From Bacteroidales bacterium MB20-C3-3 (GTDB taxonomy: Bacteria; Bacteroidota; Bacteroidia; Bacteroidales; UBA932), in contig CP141202.1 of the NCBI GenBank assembly GCA_035609245.1, positions 1,922,001 to 1,986,000 on the forward strand: DNA of 64,000 nucleotides, given 5' to 3'. The notes under the pieces are model-generated. The model made no database searches and was not told the DNA's origin. It was given only the letters and a program-made list of their open reading frames with translations. A program made the position numbers and the translations under genes. The first letter of the stretch is position 1, and every line of letters begins with the position of its first letter. Positions 35,098 through 45,321 of this stretch are shown here, piece after piece.

Positions 35098-36108
35098 ATG
35101 AAAAAATGGCTACTGGGAATGACTCCGGCAGAGGTAAAAAAAGTGGTGGAAGAGCTTGCTCTCCCATCTTTTACGGCCGGTCAGATAATTGGATGGATAT
35201 ACGGGAAGAGGGTCTCTGAGATTGACCAAATGAGTAATCTCTCAAAAATTACAAGATCACTCTTGTCTGAGAACTATCAGGTTGGTGGATTCTCTCCTTC
35301 AGAGAGTCAGATTTCTATTGATGGAACTAAGAAATATCTCTTCCCCTCTCTTTCCGGAAGTCCGGTAGAGAGTGTAATGATTCCTGAGGCCGACAGAAAA
35401 ACAATATGCGTCTCTTCTCAATCAGGATGTAAAATGGCTTGTCGTTTTTGTATGACAGGACGGATGGGATTCAGAGGGAATTTGAGAGCAGGTGAAATTA
35501 TCTCGCAATTTATTAACATTGAAGAGAGTTCAGAGCTCACAAATGCGGTTTTTATGGGTATGGGAGAGCCGCTTGACAACTATACCGAGGTGATGAAGGC
35601 TATAGAAATCCTCACATCTGACTGGGGTTTTGGATGGAGCCCCAAAAGAATTACCCTCTCCTCAATAGGTGTTGCCCCCGCATTAAAGGATTTTCTGGAA
35701 AATTCAAAGTGCCATTTAGCAATCTCTCTGCATAATCCGTTTGATTCTGAAAGGCTTGAGCTTATGCCAATGCAGAAGGCATGGCCTATCGATGAGACAA
35801 TTAATCTTATCAAGGAGTATGACTTTACAGGACAGAGAAGGGTGAGTTTTGAGTATATTATGTTTGACGGATGGAACGATTCAAAGAGGCATGCCGATGC
35901 TCTTACCAGGATGCTCAGAGGGCTGGAGTGCAGAGTCAATCTTATAAGATTCCACGAAATCCCTGACTTTCACCTTAGGACATCACCTCTGCCTGTAATT
36001 GAGATGTTCAGGGATAGACTTAACAGATCCGGAATAGTCTCTACAATAAGAGCATCAAGAGGGGAGGATATAATGGCAGCCTGTGGGATGCTTAGCGGAA
36101 GCAAATAA
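35098..36108 (+). CDS. rlmN: Dual-specificity RNA (adenine-C2)-methyltransferase RlmN
   Basis: RlmN is a radical-SAM enzyme that methylates C2 of adenosine 2503 in 23S rRNA and adenosine 37 in some tRNAs. The 336-residue product shows the radical-SAM triad in [17 protein letters not shown], the [10 protein letters not shown] segment and a conserved Cys near the C-terminus (MAACGML). The N-terminal LLGMTPAEV resembles other Bacteroidetes RlmN proteins, so the start at 35098 is kept. It begins the plus-strand cluster that runs to prfB. Confidence 0.96.
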   Translation: MKKWLLGMTPAEVKKVVEELALPSFTAGQIIGWIYGKRVSEIDQMSNLSKITRSLLSENYQVGGFSPSESQISIDGTKKYLFPSLSGSPVESVMIPEADRKTICVSSQSGCKMACRFCMTGRMGFRGNLRAGEIISQFINIEESSELTNAVFMGMGEPLDNYTEVMKAIEILTSDWGFGWSPKRITLSSIGVAPALKDFLENSKCHLAISLHNPFDSERLELMPMQKAWPIDETINLIKEYDFTGQRRVSFEYIMFDGWNDSKRHADALTRMLRGLECRVNLIRFHEIPDFHLRTSPLPVIEMFRDRLNRSGIVSTIRASRGEDIMAACGMLSGSK

Positions 36109-36117
36109 TAAACGAAC

Positions 36118-38922
36118 ATGGAAGGTAACTACAAAGGTTATACAGGGCTAACCTCAGCTGAGGTAGCAGAGAGCAGAGAGAGACACGGGAAAAATGTTTT
36201 AACTCCTCCGGAAAAAGAGCCGTTGTGGAGACTCTTTCTGCATAAATTTGAGGATCCAATTATCAGGATTCTTCTTATTGCTGCTTTTCTCTCACTTGGG
36301 ATTTCATTTATACATCGTGATTTCATTGAGACCATAGGTATTTTCTTTGCAATATTTCTTGCCACCGGAGTCGGATTCTGGTTTGAGATGGATGCGAGCA
36401 AGAAATTTGACATTCTTAACAAAGTCAATGATGAGACACCTGTAAAGGTTATGAGAGATGGTGTTATAACAGAGATTCCAAAGAGTGAGATAGTTTGCGG
36501 AGATCTGGTTTTACTGGACACCGGAGAGGAAATTCCTGCAGACGGAGAGCTGGCAGAGGCTCTCTCTCTGTTAGTAAATGAATCAACATTAACCGGAGAA
36601 CCAGTAACATCCAAAAGCACAAATCCGCTTGATTTTGACAGTGAGGCAACCTATCCCTCCAACAGGATATTCAGAGGAACAACTGTTATAGAGGGTCACT
36701 GCTCCTATGTTGTTACAGAAGTTGGAGACTCCACAGAATTTGGAAAAGTAGCAGAGAAATCGGCAGAGAGAAGTACAGAGCAGACTCCGCTAAACAAACA
36801 ACTTGAATCCCTAGCAGGATTTATTGGTTTTGCAGGACTGCTTACCGCTTTTCTTCTCTTTTCTATACTTTACATAAAGGAGATATTGACTCCACAATCG
36901 GTATTTACACCAGCTCAGATTATTTTGTTAACATCTGCAATAGCCGGATTGCTGGCACTAATCGGGAAAATTTGGATGCCAATTCTCAGATACAGCAGTA
37001 AGAAAAAAAGAGGAGAGAGAGGATGGCTCTTTTGGATTTTAACAGGTTTTTTAATATTCTCTTTGCCCGTAATTACCGGAGAGATACTTGGATTTAATAT
37101 GTTCTCGTCAGATGCTCTGGTCTCACTTGATGTTGCAAGCCGGATACTGGGACATTTTATGGTGGCAGTAACTCTGATTGTAGTCGCTATCCCGGAGGGT
37201 CTCCCAATGGCAGTTACACTGTCGCTGGCAATGAGTATGCGAAGGATGCTCCTTACCAATAATCTGGTAAGAAAGATGCACGCAACCGAAACAATGGGTG
37301 CAGCAACTGTTATATGCACAGATAAAACGGGAACTCTTACAATGAATCAAATGAGGGTTTCAGAGGCTCTGTTTTCAGATAACAAAAACTTGGTTTACGA
37401 AAGTATATCTCTTAATTCTACTGCATTTCTGGATTTTACCTCCGGAGGGATGCCAAAAGCTTTGGGTAATCCCACTGAGGCAGCCCTTTTGCTTTGGATG
37501 CATGAAAATGGCGAGGATTACCTTGGTATTAGAAAATCTACATCTGTTGAGAGTCAACTCACATTCTCAACAGAGAGGAAATATATGGCTACTCTTGCAA
37601 TCTCACCATCTCTGGGGAAACTACTTCTTTATGTAAAAGGGGCCCCTGAGATTGTTGCCGGTAAATGCAAAAAGGTTCCTGATGATATTCCCGGGAGACT
37701 TCTGGATTTTCAAAGCAGGGCAATGAGGACTTTAGGCTTTGCATTTTGCGAGATAGATCCGTCAGACAGGAGAAGTATTGAGGAGATGGCATCCGGAGGG
37801 CTGGAGTTTCTTGGAGCTGTGGCAATCTCTGATCCTGTAAGACCGGATGTTCCTGCTGCAGTAATGAGGTGCAGAGGTGCAGGTATAGATGTGAAAATTG
37901 TAACTGGAGATACTCCGGCGACTGCAATGGAGATAGGAAGACAAATAGGGATTCTTGAAAGAGATGAAAAAAATCCTGAAAAGTATGTAATTACCGGAAG
38001 CGATTTTGCAGCTATGACAGATGAGGATGCCTTCAAACTTGTAAAGGAGCTGAGGATTATGTGCAGAGCCAGGCCTGGTGATAAGCAGAGATTGGTAGAA
38101 CTTCTTCAGAAGAGAGGTGAGGTTGTGGCAGTAACAGGTGATGGCACAAATGATGCTCCGGCTCTGAACCACGCACATGTAGGGCTCTCAATGGGATCAG
38201 GCACCTCAGTGGCAAAGGAGGCAAGTGATATTACACTGCTTGATGACTCTTTCAATTCTATTGCAACTGCTGTTATGTGGGGGCGATCCCTATACCAGAA
38301 CATTCAAAGATTTATTATTTTCCAGCTAACTATTAATCTTACAGCGATGTTGATTGTCCTGCTTGGTACTTTGCTGGGGCATGACCTCCCTCTTACAGTA
38401 ACACAGATGTTATGGGTAAATCTAATAATGGATACATTTGCTGCCGGTGCACTTGCTTCACTTCCTCCTGAAGAGAGGGTGATGAAGCTCGCTCCAAGAG
38501 ACTCGTCGGCATTTATAATTACACCTTCAATGAGGATTAATATTATTCTTACAGGGTTGTTTTTTGTTGTATCCCTTTTATGGCTCATGCTTGAGATGAG
38601 CGACGGGTCAGGATCTCTCTCAAGATATGACCTATCAATGTTTTTCACAATATTTGTAATGCTTCAGTTCTGGAATATGTTCAATGCAAAAAGTTTTAAC
38701 TCCGGAGGCTCTGCTTTCAGGGGCATTATTAAGAGTCCCGGCTTTTTACTTGTGTCGTTGCTTATTGTTTTGGGGCAGGTACTTATAGTAAGGTTTGGAG
38801 GTGATGTCTTTAGAACAGTACCTCTTAAATTATGGGACTGGGCTCTTATTGTAGCTGGAACATCTGTTGTACTCTGGGTAGGTGAATTGACAAGATTAAT
38901 AAAAAAAATAGTAGTAAAATGA
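36118..38922 (+). CDS. Calcium-type P-type ATPase (P2B/PMCA-like)
   Basis: The 934-residue membrane pump probably exports Ca2+ using ATP. The actuator domain carries ESTLTGEPV. The catalytic phosphorylation site is TDKTGTLTMNQ, the hinge motif is GDGTNDAPAL, and the TM4 ion-binding motif is PEGLPMAV. There are about ten hydrophobic segments. The long insert around residues 240-330 between the second helix pair and PEGL is larger than in SERCA-type pumps. Its stop overlaps the next start (ATGA). Confidence 0.92.
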   Translation: MEGNYKGYTGLTSAEVAESRERHGKNVLTPPEKEPLWRLFLHKFEDPIIRILLIAAFLSLGISFIHRDFIETIGIFFAIFLATGVGFWFEMDASKKFDILNKVNDETPVKVMRDGVITEIPKSEIVCGDLVLLDTGEEIPADGELAEALSLLVNESTLTGEPVTSKSTNPLDFDSEATYPSNRIFRGTTVIEGHCSYVVTEVGDSTEFGKVAEKSAERSTEQTPLNKQLESLAGFIGFAGLLTAFLLFSILYIKEILTPQSVFTPAQIILLTSAIAGLLALIGKIWMPILRYSSKKKRGERGWLFWILTGFLIFSLPVITGEILGFNMFSSDALVSLDVASRILGHFMVAVTLIVVAIPEGLPMAVTLSLAMSMRRMLLTNNLVRKMHATETMGAATVICTDKTGTLTMNQMRVSEALFSDNKNLVYESISLNSTAFLDFTSGGMPKALGNPTEAALLLWMHENGEDYLGIRKSTSVESQLTFSTERKYMATLAISPSLGKLLLYVKGAPEIVAGKCKKVPDDIPGRLLDFQSRAMRTLGFAFCEIDPSDRRSIEEMASGGLEFLGAVAISDPVRPDVPAAVMRCRGAGIDVKIVTGDTPATAMEIGRQIGILERDEKNPEKYVITGSDFAAMTDEDAFKLVKELRIMCRARPGDKQRLVELLQKRGEVVAVTGDGTNDAPALNHAHVGLSMGSGTSVAKEASDITLLDDSFNSIATAVMWGRSLYQNIQRFIIFQLTINLTAMLIVLLGTLLGHDLPLTVTQMLWVNLIMDTFAAGALASLPPEERVMKLAPRDSSAFIITPSMRINIILTGLFFVVSLLWLMLEMSDGSGSLSRYDLSMFFTIFVMLQFWNMFNAKSFNSGGSAFRGIIKSPGFLLVSLLIVLGQVLIVRFGGDVFRTVPLKLWDWALIVAGTSVVLWVGELTRLIKKIVVK

Positions 38923-40118
38923 AGAGATTAGTTTTCCTGATTGTTGCCTTTGTTGCAATCGCTTCAGCCTGTACAAGAGGAGGCTCGGAGCTTAATTCCG
39001 GAGTGTGGAGAGCTGCGCTTTACACATCAGACTCTACTGAGATTCCATTCAATTTTAATCTTGTTTTTAATGAGGGTGATACTTTGATGGAGATTCTTAC
39101 CGGGGATAATATTTACACCGTTAAGGAGGTCTCCAGAAGGGGTGACTCTCTTTTTGTTACAATGCCTCTCTTTAGTTCCGGTTTTTCTCTGGCAATTCAT
39201 GATGGTATTATGGAGGGGAAGTTTATAAGGGCTACATATAATATGGATGTAAAGGCATGGCCGGGAATCGGCAAACGATTCTTAACCGAACCATCAGAAA
39301 GCTCCTCTTTGATATCAGGAAGATGGCTTATAAATCTGGGTGAGAGAGAAATAATTGGAGAATTTTCTGAAAATAGTGGCAGAGTGACCGGCTCTTTTTT
39401 AACTCCTTCCGGCGACTACAGGTTTTTTGAGGGGGTGCTTGACCAGTCGGGAGAACTAATGCTATCATGCTTTGACGGAGGATTTATAAGACTTTTTAAA
39501 GCAAAGCTGGAGGGGATTGATTCTCTTTCAGATGTAAAACTATATTCCGGTTTTAATAATCTGGAGAGTGGTTATGGTAAAAGGAGTGAAAATGCCGAGT
39601 TACCGGATGCTTATGCAGTTACCGGTATGAAAAAGGGGTATGCAACTTTTGGATTCAGTTTTCCTGACCTGAACGGAAAAGCGGTGAGCCTGAAAGATGA
39701 TAGATTTAAAGATAAGGTTGTGATATTGCAAATAAGCGGTTCCTGGTGCCCTAACTGCCTTGATGAGAGCAAGTTTTTGGCAGAGATGAAGAGCAGGTAC
39801 GAGCCCTCTCTTGAGGTGGTTGCACTTGCTTTCGAGAGATCTGAGGAGTACAGCGAAGCGAAGGGAGAGGCAATGAAGCTTGTAGAGGCAGCAGGTATTA
39901 ATTATGATGTGCTTTTAACCGGACACTCTCCTTCAAGACTTAAAGAGGCCCTTCCTGAGCTTGATAACTTCAAGGCCTTTCCAACAACAGTCTATATTGA
40001 TAAAAAGGGTAATGTCAGAAGGATTCACTCCGGCTTTAACGGCCCTGGTACAGGAGTTCATTACAAGAAATTTTCTGAGGAGTTTACATTATTCATTGAG
40101 AATCTCATTGCTGAATAA
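38919..40118 (+). CDS. TlpA/ResA-like thioredoxin-fold lipoprotein
   Basis: The 399-residue protein has a lipoprotein signal (lipobox ASAC, residues about 15-18). The N-terminal half is beta-rich and unassigned. The C-terminal AhpC/TSA-TlpA thioredoxin domain starts near residue 245, with the redox motif C277-P-N-C280 in SWCPNCLDES. It is likely an envelope thiol-disulfide reductase. The start overlaps the ATPase stop by 4 nt and the stop overlaps recX by 1 nt, so expression is coupled. Confidence 0.88.
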   Translation: MKRLVFLIVAFVAIASACTRGGSELNSGVWRAALYTSDSTEIPFNFNLVFNEGDTLMEILTGDNIYTVKEVSRRGDSLFVTMPLFSSGFSLAIHDGIMEGKFIRATYNMDVKAWPGIGKRFLTEPSESSSLISGRWLINLGEREIIGEFSENSGRVTGSFLTPSGDYRFFEGVLDQSGELMLSCFDGGFIRLFKAKLEGIDSLSDVKLYSGFNNLESGYGKRSENAELPDAYAVTGMKKGYATFGFSFPDLNGKAVSLKDDRFKDKVVILQISGSWCPNCLDESKFLAEMKSRYEPSLEVVALAFERSEEYSEAKGEAMKLVEAAGINYDVLLTGHSPSRLKEALPELDNFKAFPTTVYIDKKGNVRRIHSGFNGPGTGVHYKKFSEEFTLFIENLIAE

Positions 40119-40567
40119 TGAAAGCATTGGAGACAATGCGTAAACTATGTGCATCAAGAGAGATGTGCACGGCAGATATTTTGGCAAAGCTGGTGAGAAT
40201 GGGAGTTGAAACTGAAGAGCAGCATAATATTATTAAAAGCCTGACAGAAGATAAATTCCTTGATGACTCCAGATATGCAAGCGCATATGTACGAGACAAA
40301 AGCCGCCTTGCGGGGTGGGGGGCAATTAAAATCAAATATGCACTCAGACAGAAATCAATTTCAGACCAGATAATCTCAGCCGCACTGGAGAGCATAGATA
40401 AGGCCGGGGAGATTGAGAGATTGCACAAAATATTACTGTTAAAATTCAGATCTCTTCCAAAAGAGGATGAGCGGGAGAAGAGTCTTAACAAACTTGTGAG
40501 GTTTGCTCTCTCAAGAGGTTTTGACTATGGCTTATCAATTAAGGTGGCAAAAGAAATAATTGGTTAA
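40118..40567 (+). CDS. recX: RecX-family regulatory protein
   Basis: The 149-residue protein resembles RecX, which binds RecA filaments and limits recombinase activity. It is built of helical repeats: LCASREMCTADILAKLVRMG, then EDKFLDDSRYASAYVRD, then WGAIKIKYALRQKSIS. The start overlaps the upstream gene by one base (TAATG). In many bacteria recX follows recA; here it is separated and lies on the other strand. Confidence 0.88.
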   Translation: MKALETMRKLCASREMCTADILAKLVRMGVETEEQHNIIKSLTEDKFLDDSRYASAYVRDKSRLAGWGAIKIKYALRQKSISDQIISAALESIDKAGEIERLHKILLLKFRSLPKEDEREKSLNKLVRFALSRGFDYGLSIKVAKEIIG

Positions 40568-40572
40568 CTTTG
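40565..40572 (+). promoter_or_regulatory. -7 element of prfB
   Basis: TAACTTTG overlaps the recX stop region and ends 19 nt before the prfB ATG at 40592. Confidence 0.4.
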
Positions 40573-40591
40573 CCATTCAAAATTCAAAAAA

Positions 40592-41687
40592 ATGATTAAT
40601 CTGGATTATATAAAAGAGATCCAGCAGCGCATTGAGTCGCTGGGGAGGTCTCTTTGACATCGCTCAAAAGAGAGATGATCTAAAAATTAAAGAGGAGCGA
40701 ACACTTGCTCCTGACTTTTGGAACAACCCATCAGATGCTGAGATCTATCTTAAAAAAGTTTCGGCTCTTAAGTACTGGGTAAAGGGATTCTCTGAAATTG
40801 AGTCTGCTCTTGAAGATTTAGTTGTTTTGTACGACTTTTCAAAAGAGGATGACACCATAACTAATGAGGTAGATGAACATTACAAAAAACTTGAAAGAAT
40901 TGTAGAGGCTCTTGAGCTACGCAGTATGCTCGGGAGTGAAGGCGATAATCTTGGTGCCATTCTTAAAATTAATTCAGGAGCCGGCGGCACAGAGAGCAAC
41001 GACTGGTCATCTATGCTAATGAGGATGTATGTGCGCTGGGGAGAGAGAAACGGATACAAGGTTCATATATACGACATGATTGAGGGAGAGGAGGCCGGAA
41101 TAAAATCTGTGACAATTGAGTTTGAGGGAGATTATGCATATGGTTATCTTAAGGCCGAGAACGGAGTTCACCGCCTTGTGAGGATATCTCCATTTAACGC
41201 ACAGGGAAAGAGGCAGACAACATTTTCTTCCGTTTTTGTGTATCCGGCTGTTGATGATACTATAAATATTGAGGTAAATCCCGGAGATTTAGAATGGGAC
41301 ACATTCCGTTCCGGAGGAGCCGGAGGGCAGAATGTTAACAAAGTAGAGACAGGCGTAAGGGTAAGGCACCTTCCTACAGGGATTACGGTTGAAAACACAG
41401 AGAGCAGATCTCAGCTGGATAACAGACAGAATGCAATAAGAATATTGAAGTCCCACCTTTATGAGCTTGAGCTGAGAAAGAGAAGAGAGAGGGAGGCTGA
41501 ACTTGAGGGTAAAAAACTGAAGATAGAGTGGGGGTCACAGATTAGAAGCTATGTTCTGCATCCATATAAAATGGTTAAGGATTTAAGGACAGCATATGAG
41601 ACATCAGATACCCAGGCTGTACTGGATGGGGATATAATGGAGTTTATGAGAAGTTTTCTTATGGGCAGCCAGGGTAAACAGAATTAA
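40592..41687 (+). CDS. prfB: Peptide chain release factor 2 with programmed +1 frameshift
   Basis: RF2 ends translation at UGA and UAA. Translation starts at ATG 40592 and runs 21 codons to the in-frame TGA at 40655-40657, within CTT-TGA-C preceded by the Shine-Dalgarno-like GGGGAGG. Skipping T40655 continues into the main frame to 41687, giving 364 residues: join(40592-40654, 40656-41687). The GGQ catalytic loop is SGGAGGQNVNKVETGV and the SPF stop-codon-recognition motif is RISPFNAQ. The stop acts as autoregulation: low RF2 favours the shift. This is normal biology and not a defect. Confidence 0.97.
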
Positions 41688-41712
41688 TGGTTTTAACTAA
41701 AAATAGAGAGAT

Positions 41713-43329
41713 ATGGATTTTAAATTTCACGAAATGTTTCCTCTTGGAGAGGATAAGACACAGTACCATCTCCTTTCAAAGGAGTATGTGTCAACAGCTC
41801 AGTTTGAAGGAAATGAGATTCTTAAGGTAGACAAAGAGGGGCTTAGACTTCTGGCCAGACAGGCTATGCACGATATAGCATTTATGCTGCGTCCTGAGCA
41901 TAATGAACAGGTTGCAAAAATTTTAAGCGATCCCGAGGCAAGTGTAAATGACAAAGCTGTGGCACTTACAATGCTTCTGAATGCAGGTATTTCATCAAAA
42001 GGGGTTTTGCCTTTTTGCCAGGACACAGGAACCGCTACAATTGTAGCCAAAAAAGGTCAGAGGGTATGGACAGGAGGAGGCGATGAAGAGGCCCTTTCAC
42101 ACGGAGTCTTTGATACATATACGCAGGATAACCTGAGATACTCTCAGACAATAGCCCTGGATATGTACAATGAGAAAAACTCTGGTAATAACCTTCCTGC
42201 GCAGATTGATATTTATGCAACTGACGGAGGAGAGTATAAATTTCTTTTTGTTGCTAAAGGAGGAGGTTCCGCAAATAAGAGCTATCTTTTTCAGGAGACA
42301 AAGGCTCTCTTAAATCCTGAATCTCTTGAAAAATTTCTGATAGAGAAGTTAAAAACGTTGGGGACTGCAGCTTGTCCACCATATCATATTGCATTTGTGG
42401 TAGGCGGAACATCGGCAGAGGCCTGTATGAAGACAGTGAAGCTCGCTTCGGCAAAGTACCTTGACGAACTTCCTAAGCAAGGTGGTCCTGAGGGACACGC
42501 CTTCAGAGATCTTGAAATGGAGGCAAAGCTCCTTAAAGCTGCACAGACATTTGGTATGGGGGCTCAGTTTGGTGGTAAGTACTATGCTCACGACATTAGA
42601 GTTATAAGACTGCCAAGACATGGTGCTTCTTGTCCTGTTGGAATGGGAGTCTCTTGCAGTGCAGACAGAAACATCAAAGCGAAAATAAATAAAGATGGAA
42701 TCTGGCTTGAGACACTAGATACAAATCCACTGAGATTAGTTCCGGAGAACCTGAGAAACATCAAAGCAACGCAGGAGGGGGCCGTTAAGATTAATCTGAA
42801 CAGACCTATGAACGAAGTCCTGGCAGATCTCTCAAAATACCCTGTCTCAACATTCCTGCTTCTTTCAGGAACTATTGTGGTTGGAAGAGATATTGCCCAT
42901 GCAAAACTAAAAGAGAGACTGGATAAAGGAGAGGGAATGCCTCAATACATGAAGGACCATCCTGTATATTATGCAGGTCCTGCAAAAACACCGGCCGGCT
43001 TGCCAAGCGGATCATTCGGACCGACAACAGCAGGAAGAATGGACTCATATGTGGACCAGTTCCAAAGTAATGGAGGGAGCATGATTATGATTGCAAAAGG
43101 TAACCGCAGCCAGCAGGTAACAGATGCATGCCACAAACATGGCGGATTTTACCTGGGCAGTATCGGTGGCCCGGCAGCTATTCTTGCACAGGAGAGCATA
43201 CGAAAAGTTGAGGTCCTTGAATATCCTGAACTGGGTATGGAGGCAATCTGGAAAATTGAGGTAGAAGATTTCCCTGCCTTCATCCTGGTTGACGATAAGG
43301 GTAATGATTTCTTTAAGCAATTAAAGTAG
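41713..43329 (+). CDS. Class I fumarate hydratase
   Basis: The 538-residue protein belongs to the iron-sulfur (class I, FumA/FumB-type) fumarases that interconvert fumarate and malate. The segments [20 protein letters not shown] (cluster Cys) and [18 protein letters not shown] are characteristic, and the C-terminal beta domain is fused ([20 protein letters not shown]). In anaerobic Bacteroidetes it works in the reductive succinate pathway. Its 3' end overlaps the convergent alpha/beta hydrolase by 9 nt. Confidence 0.95.
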   Translation: MDFKFHEMFPLGEDKTQYHLLSKEYVSTAQFEGNEILKVDKEGLRLLARQAMHDIAFMLRPEHNEQVAKILSDPEASVNDKAVALTMLLNAGISSKGVLPFCQDTGTATIVAKKGQRVWTGGGDEEALSHGVFDTYTQDNLRYSQTIALDMYNEKNSGNNLPAQIDIYATDGGEYKFLFVAKGGGSANKSYLFQETKALLNPESLEKFLIEKLKTLGTAACPPYHIAFVVGGTSAEACMKTVKLASAKYLDELPKQGGPEGHAFRDLEMEAKLLKAAQTFGMGAQFGGKYYAHDIRVIRLPRHGASCPVGMGVSCSADRNIKAKINKDGIWLETLDTNPLRLVPENLRNIKATQEGAVKINLNRPMNEVLADLSKYPVSTFLLLSGTIVVGRDIAHAKLKERLDKGEGMPQYMKDHPVYYAGPAKTPAGLPSGSFGPTTAGRMDSYVDQFQSNGGSMIMIAKGNRSQQVTDACHKHGGFYLGSIGGPAAILAQESIRKVEVLEYPELGMEAIWKIEVEDFPAFILVDDKGNDFFKQLK

Positions 43330-44370
43330 AAAACTGAAGATCTCTCTGTAGGCCTTATCACGGGAGTTTTTCCCTGAGAGAACAAGGTCGTGAAGACCAT
43401 CTTCAATTATCACAACCTTTACAAGGCCGGAAATAGAGGAGGAGAATTCAATAATTTCAGCGACATCCAAAACGGTGTCGCTTTTTTTATGGATTTCACT
43501 AAACTCAGATCCTGTTGAACTTGATGATGAACACATAATCAGGACGGGGACACCTATCTCAATCCCTTTTTGAAGCCTCTTCTGCCCCTTGTGAATAACC
43601 CTTATCCATGCGGCGGTAACCATGGGTGATTGTATAGGCTTCATTATTGTGTCAAACTGCCACTCCCCGTAGTAATCAGAGTGAAGACTCATGCAATTAA
43701 CCGGGCTGACACTCCTGTTTACTACCATCCTCGGTATTACAGATCCAATTGCAGAGAAAACAGGTATACCGATACTCTCAGCCACTCCTCCTACATTGAA
43801 ATCAAAAAAGGGGCTGTTAAGAATCAGACCGGAGGCTAGCAGAGAGTCCCCCTTTTCGGCTGCATAGAGTGAAGCTATTAAACCTCCCGTAGAGTGAGCC
43901 ATTATTGTAACCGGAGCATTGGGGAGATCTTTTTTTATCTCAGCGATTGACTTGTCAATCTCTTCATAATAGTCCGATATATCCCTTGAATCATACCACA
44001 CCTGCCCGGGTAATTTCGATCTTCCATACCTGCGGAGGTCAAGAGCATAGAACCTGAACCCGTTATTTTCCATTGAGTCTGCAAGAGAGGTCTGGTAGAA
44101 ATAGTCACTGTAACCATGTATGTAAAGAATGGCCCGTTCATTGTTAATACTCTCTCTCTTTCTCACAAGGGTTGCAACAGGCACACCGTCAAAATCCTTA
44201 TTAAGAATAATATGTTTAAACTCCCACTCTTCCCCCAGGTAATCAATATTCCAGTTTTTACTATCGATAATCAGTGTCGAATTAAAATCAGGAGTCTCCA
44301 GCATCTCCCGGTCATTACAAGAGTAAAAGAAAAATATAACCAGAGCTAAAAGGATAAATGATTTTTTCAT
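43321..44370 (-). CDS. Alpha/beta-hydrolase lipoprotein
   Basis: The 349-residue protein has a lipoprotein signal with lipobox FYSC at about residue 18. The alpha/beta-hydrolase fold follows, with nucleophile elbow AHSTGG and the strand [18 protein letters not shown] for the oxyanion region; a DGLHDLVLS segment holds the likely catalytic His. It resembles monoglyceride lipase/esterase proteins (serine aminopeptidase S33 type). Substrate is unknown. It starts 4 nt inside the upstream CDF gene stop, so the two are co-transcribed. Confidence 0.85.
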   Translation of the reverse strand: MKKSFILLALVIFFFYSCNDREMLETPDFNSTLIIDSKNWNIDYLGEEWEFKHIILNKDFDGVPVATLVRKRESINNERAILYIHGYSDYFYQTSLADSMENNGFRFYALDLRRYGRSKLPGQVWYDSRDISDYYEEIDKSIAEIKKDLPNAPVTIMAHSTGGLIASLYAAEKGDSLLASGLILNSPFFDFNVGGVAESIGIPVFSAIGSVIPRMVVNRSVSPVNCMSLHSDYYGEWQFDTIMKPIQSPMVTAAWIRVIHKGQKRLQKGIEIGVPVLIMCSSSSSTGSEFSEIHKKSDTVLDVAEIIEFSSSISGLVKVVIIEDGLHDLVLSGKNSRDKAYREIFSFLL

Positions 44371-45251
44371 ATAGGCTCAGTGTGGATATTAATATGCGTT
44401 CCTCTGCCAAAGCGCTCTTTTATTGAAAGTTCTAGTTCGGTGGCAATATCGTGAGATCTGACAAAAGTAATATCTTTGTCAAGTTTTATATGCACATCTA
44501 TAGCATAGATAGTTCCCACTTTTCTGGTCTTTAGGTGGTGGAATTTTACTATATCGGGGTGACTATTAATCAAAGACTCAATCTCTTCAATAATTTCACC
44601 CGGAAGAGAGGCCTCAAGGAGCTCTTTTATGCTTGGCATTCCAAGGTCGTAAGCAACCTTTATTATAAAGAAACTAACCACTATACCCGCAATGGGGTCT
44701 AGTATTCTCCAGGATTCTCCAAGAAATATGGCACCAGAAATTCCAAGCGCAGTACCAATTGATGAAAAGGCATCTGACCTGTGGTGCCACCCGTTAGCAA
44801 TGACTGCAGGACTGTTTATTCTCTTACCAACAATTATAGTGTACCTGTACAGTGCCTCTTTGGAAATGATTGATACCAAAGCAGCCCACAGAGCAACCAT
44901 TCCCGGCTCTTTTAGCTCACCACCATTAATGTACTCAATTATCTTTTCCAGACCGTTGACAAAAATACCTATTCCTACTCCAGCAAGGGCAAGTGAGATA
45001 ATTAGTGTTGCAAATGTTTCAAATTTTCCATGACCATATTTGTGATTATCATCACTCTCTTTTCCTGATATATTTAAAAAAGCAATAACAACAATATCAG
45101 TTGCAAAATCTGAAAGAGAATGAACACCATCAGCCAGCATGGCAGAGCTCTTTCCTGCAATACCGGCAGTAATTTTAGCAATTGTGAGTATAAGGTTTAC
45201 AAAGAACCCCGCTAAAGTAACCCTCTTAGCCTCTTTTCCCCTGTTATCCAT
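44367..45251 (-). CDS. Cation diffusion facilitator (CDF) metal exporter
   Basis: The 294-residue protein has about six transmembrane helices and the metal-site motifs HSLSD in TM2 (ADGVHSLSDFATD) and HHRSD in TM5 (NGWHHRSDAFSS). A cytosolic C-terminal domain follows (HLKTRKVGTIYAIDVHIKLD). The family exports Zn2+, Fe2+ or Mn2+ in exchange for protons; the HxxxD/HxxxD pair fits zinc or iron. It is first of a two-gene minus-strand unit and divergent from the metallophosphoesterase. Confidence 0.93.
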   Translation of the reverse strand: MDNRGKEAKRVTLAGFFVNLILTIAKITAGIAGKSSAMLADGVHSLSDFATDIVVIAFLNISGKESDDNHKYGHGKFETFATLIISLALAGVGIGIFVNGLEKIIEYINGGELKEPGMVALWAALVSIISKEALYRYTIIVGKRINSPAVIANGWHHRSDAFSSIGTALGISGAIFLGESWRILDPIAGIVVSFFIIKVAYDLGMPSIKELLEASLPGEIIEEIESLINSHPDIVKFHHLKTRKVGTIYAIDVHIKLDKDITFVRSHDIATELELSIKERFGRGTHINIHTEPI

Positions 45252-45293
45252 TTAATAAATTGTTAATAACAAACAATTAATAAAGTTAAGTGT

Positions 45294-45301
45294 TATTTTT
45301 G
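45294..45301 (+). promoter_or_regulatory. -7 element of the metallophosphoesterase gene
   Basis: TATTTTTG ends 20 nt before the ATG at 45322. Confidence 0.4.
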
Positions 45302-45321
45302 CAAACACCCAAACAGAGCAT

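Noticed and set aside
40592-40660. In-frame TGA near the start of the release-factor gene, looking like a frameshift mutation
   Set aside because: The CTT-TGA-C context, the upstream GGGGAGG and the RF2 family identity show the known programmed +1 frameshift of prfB.
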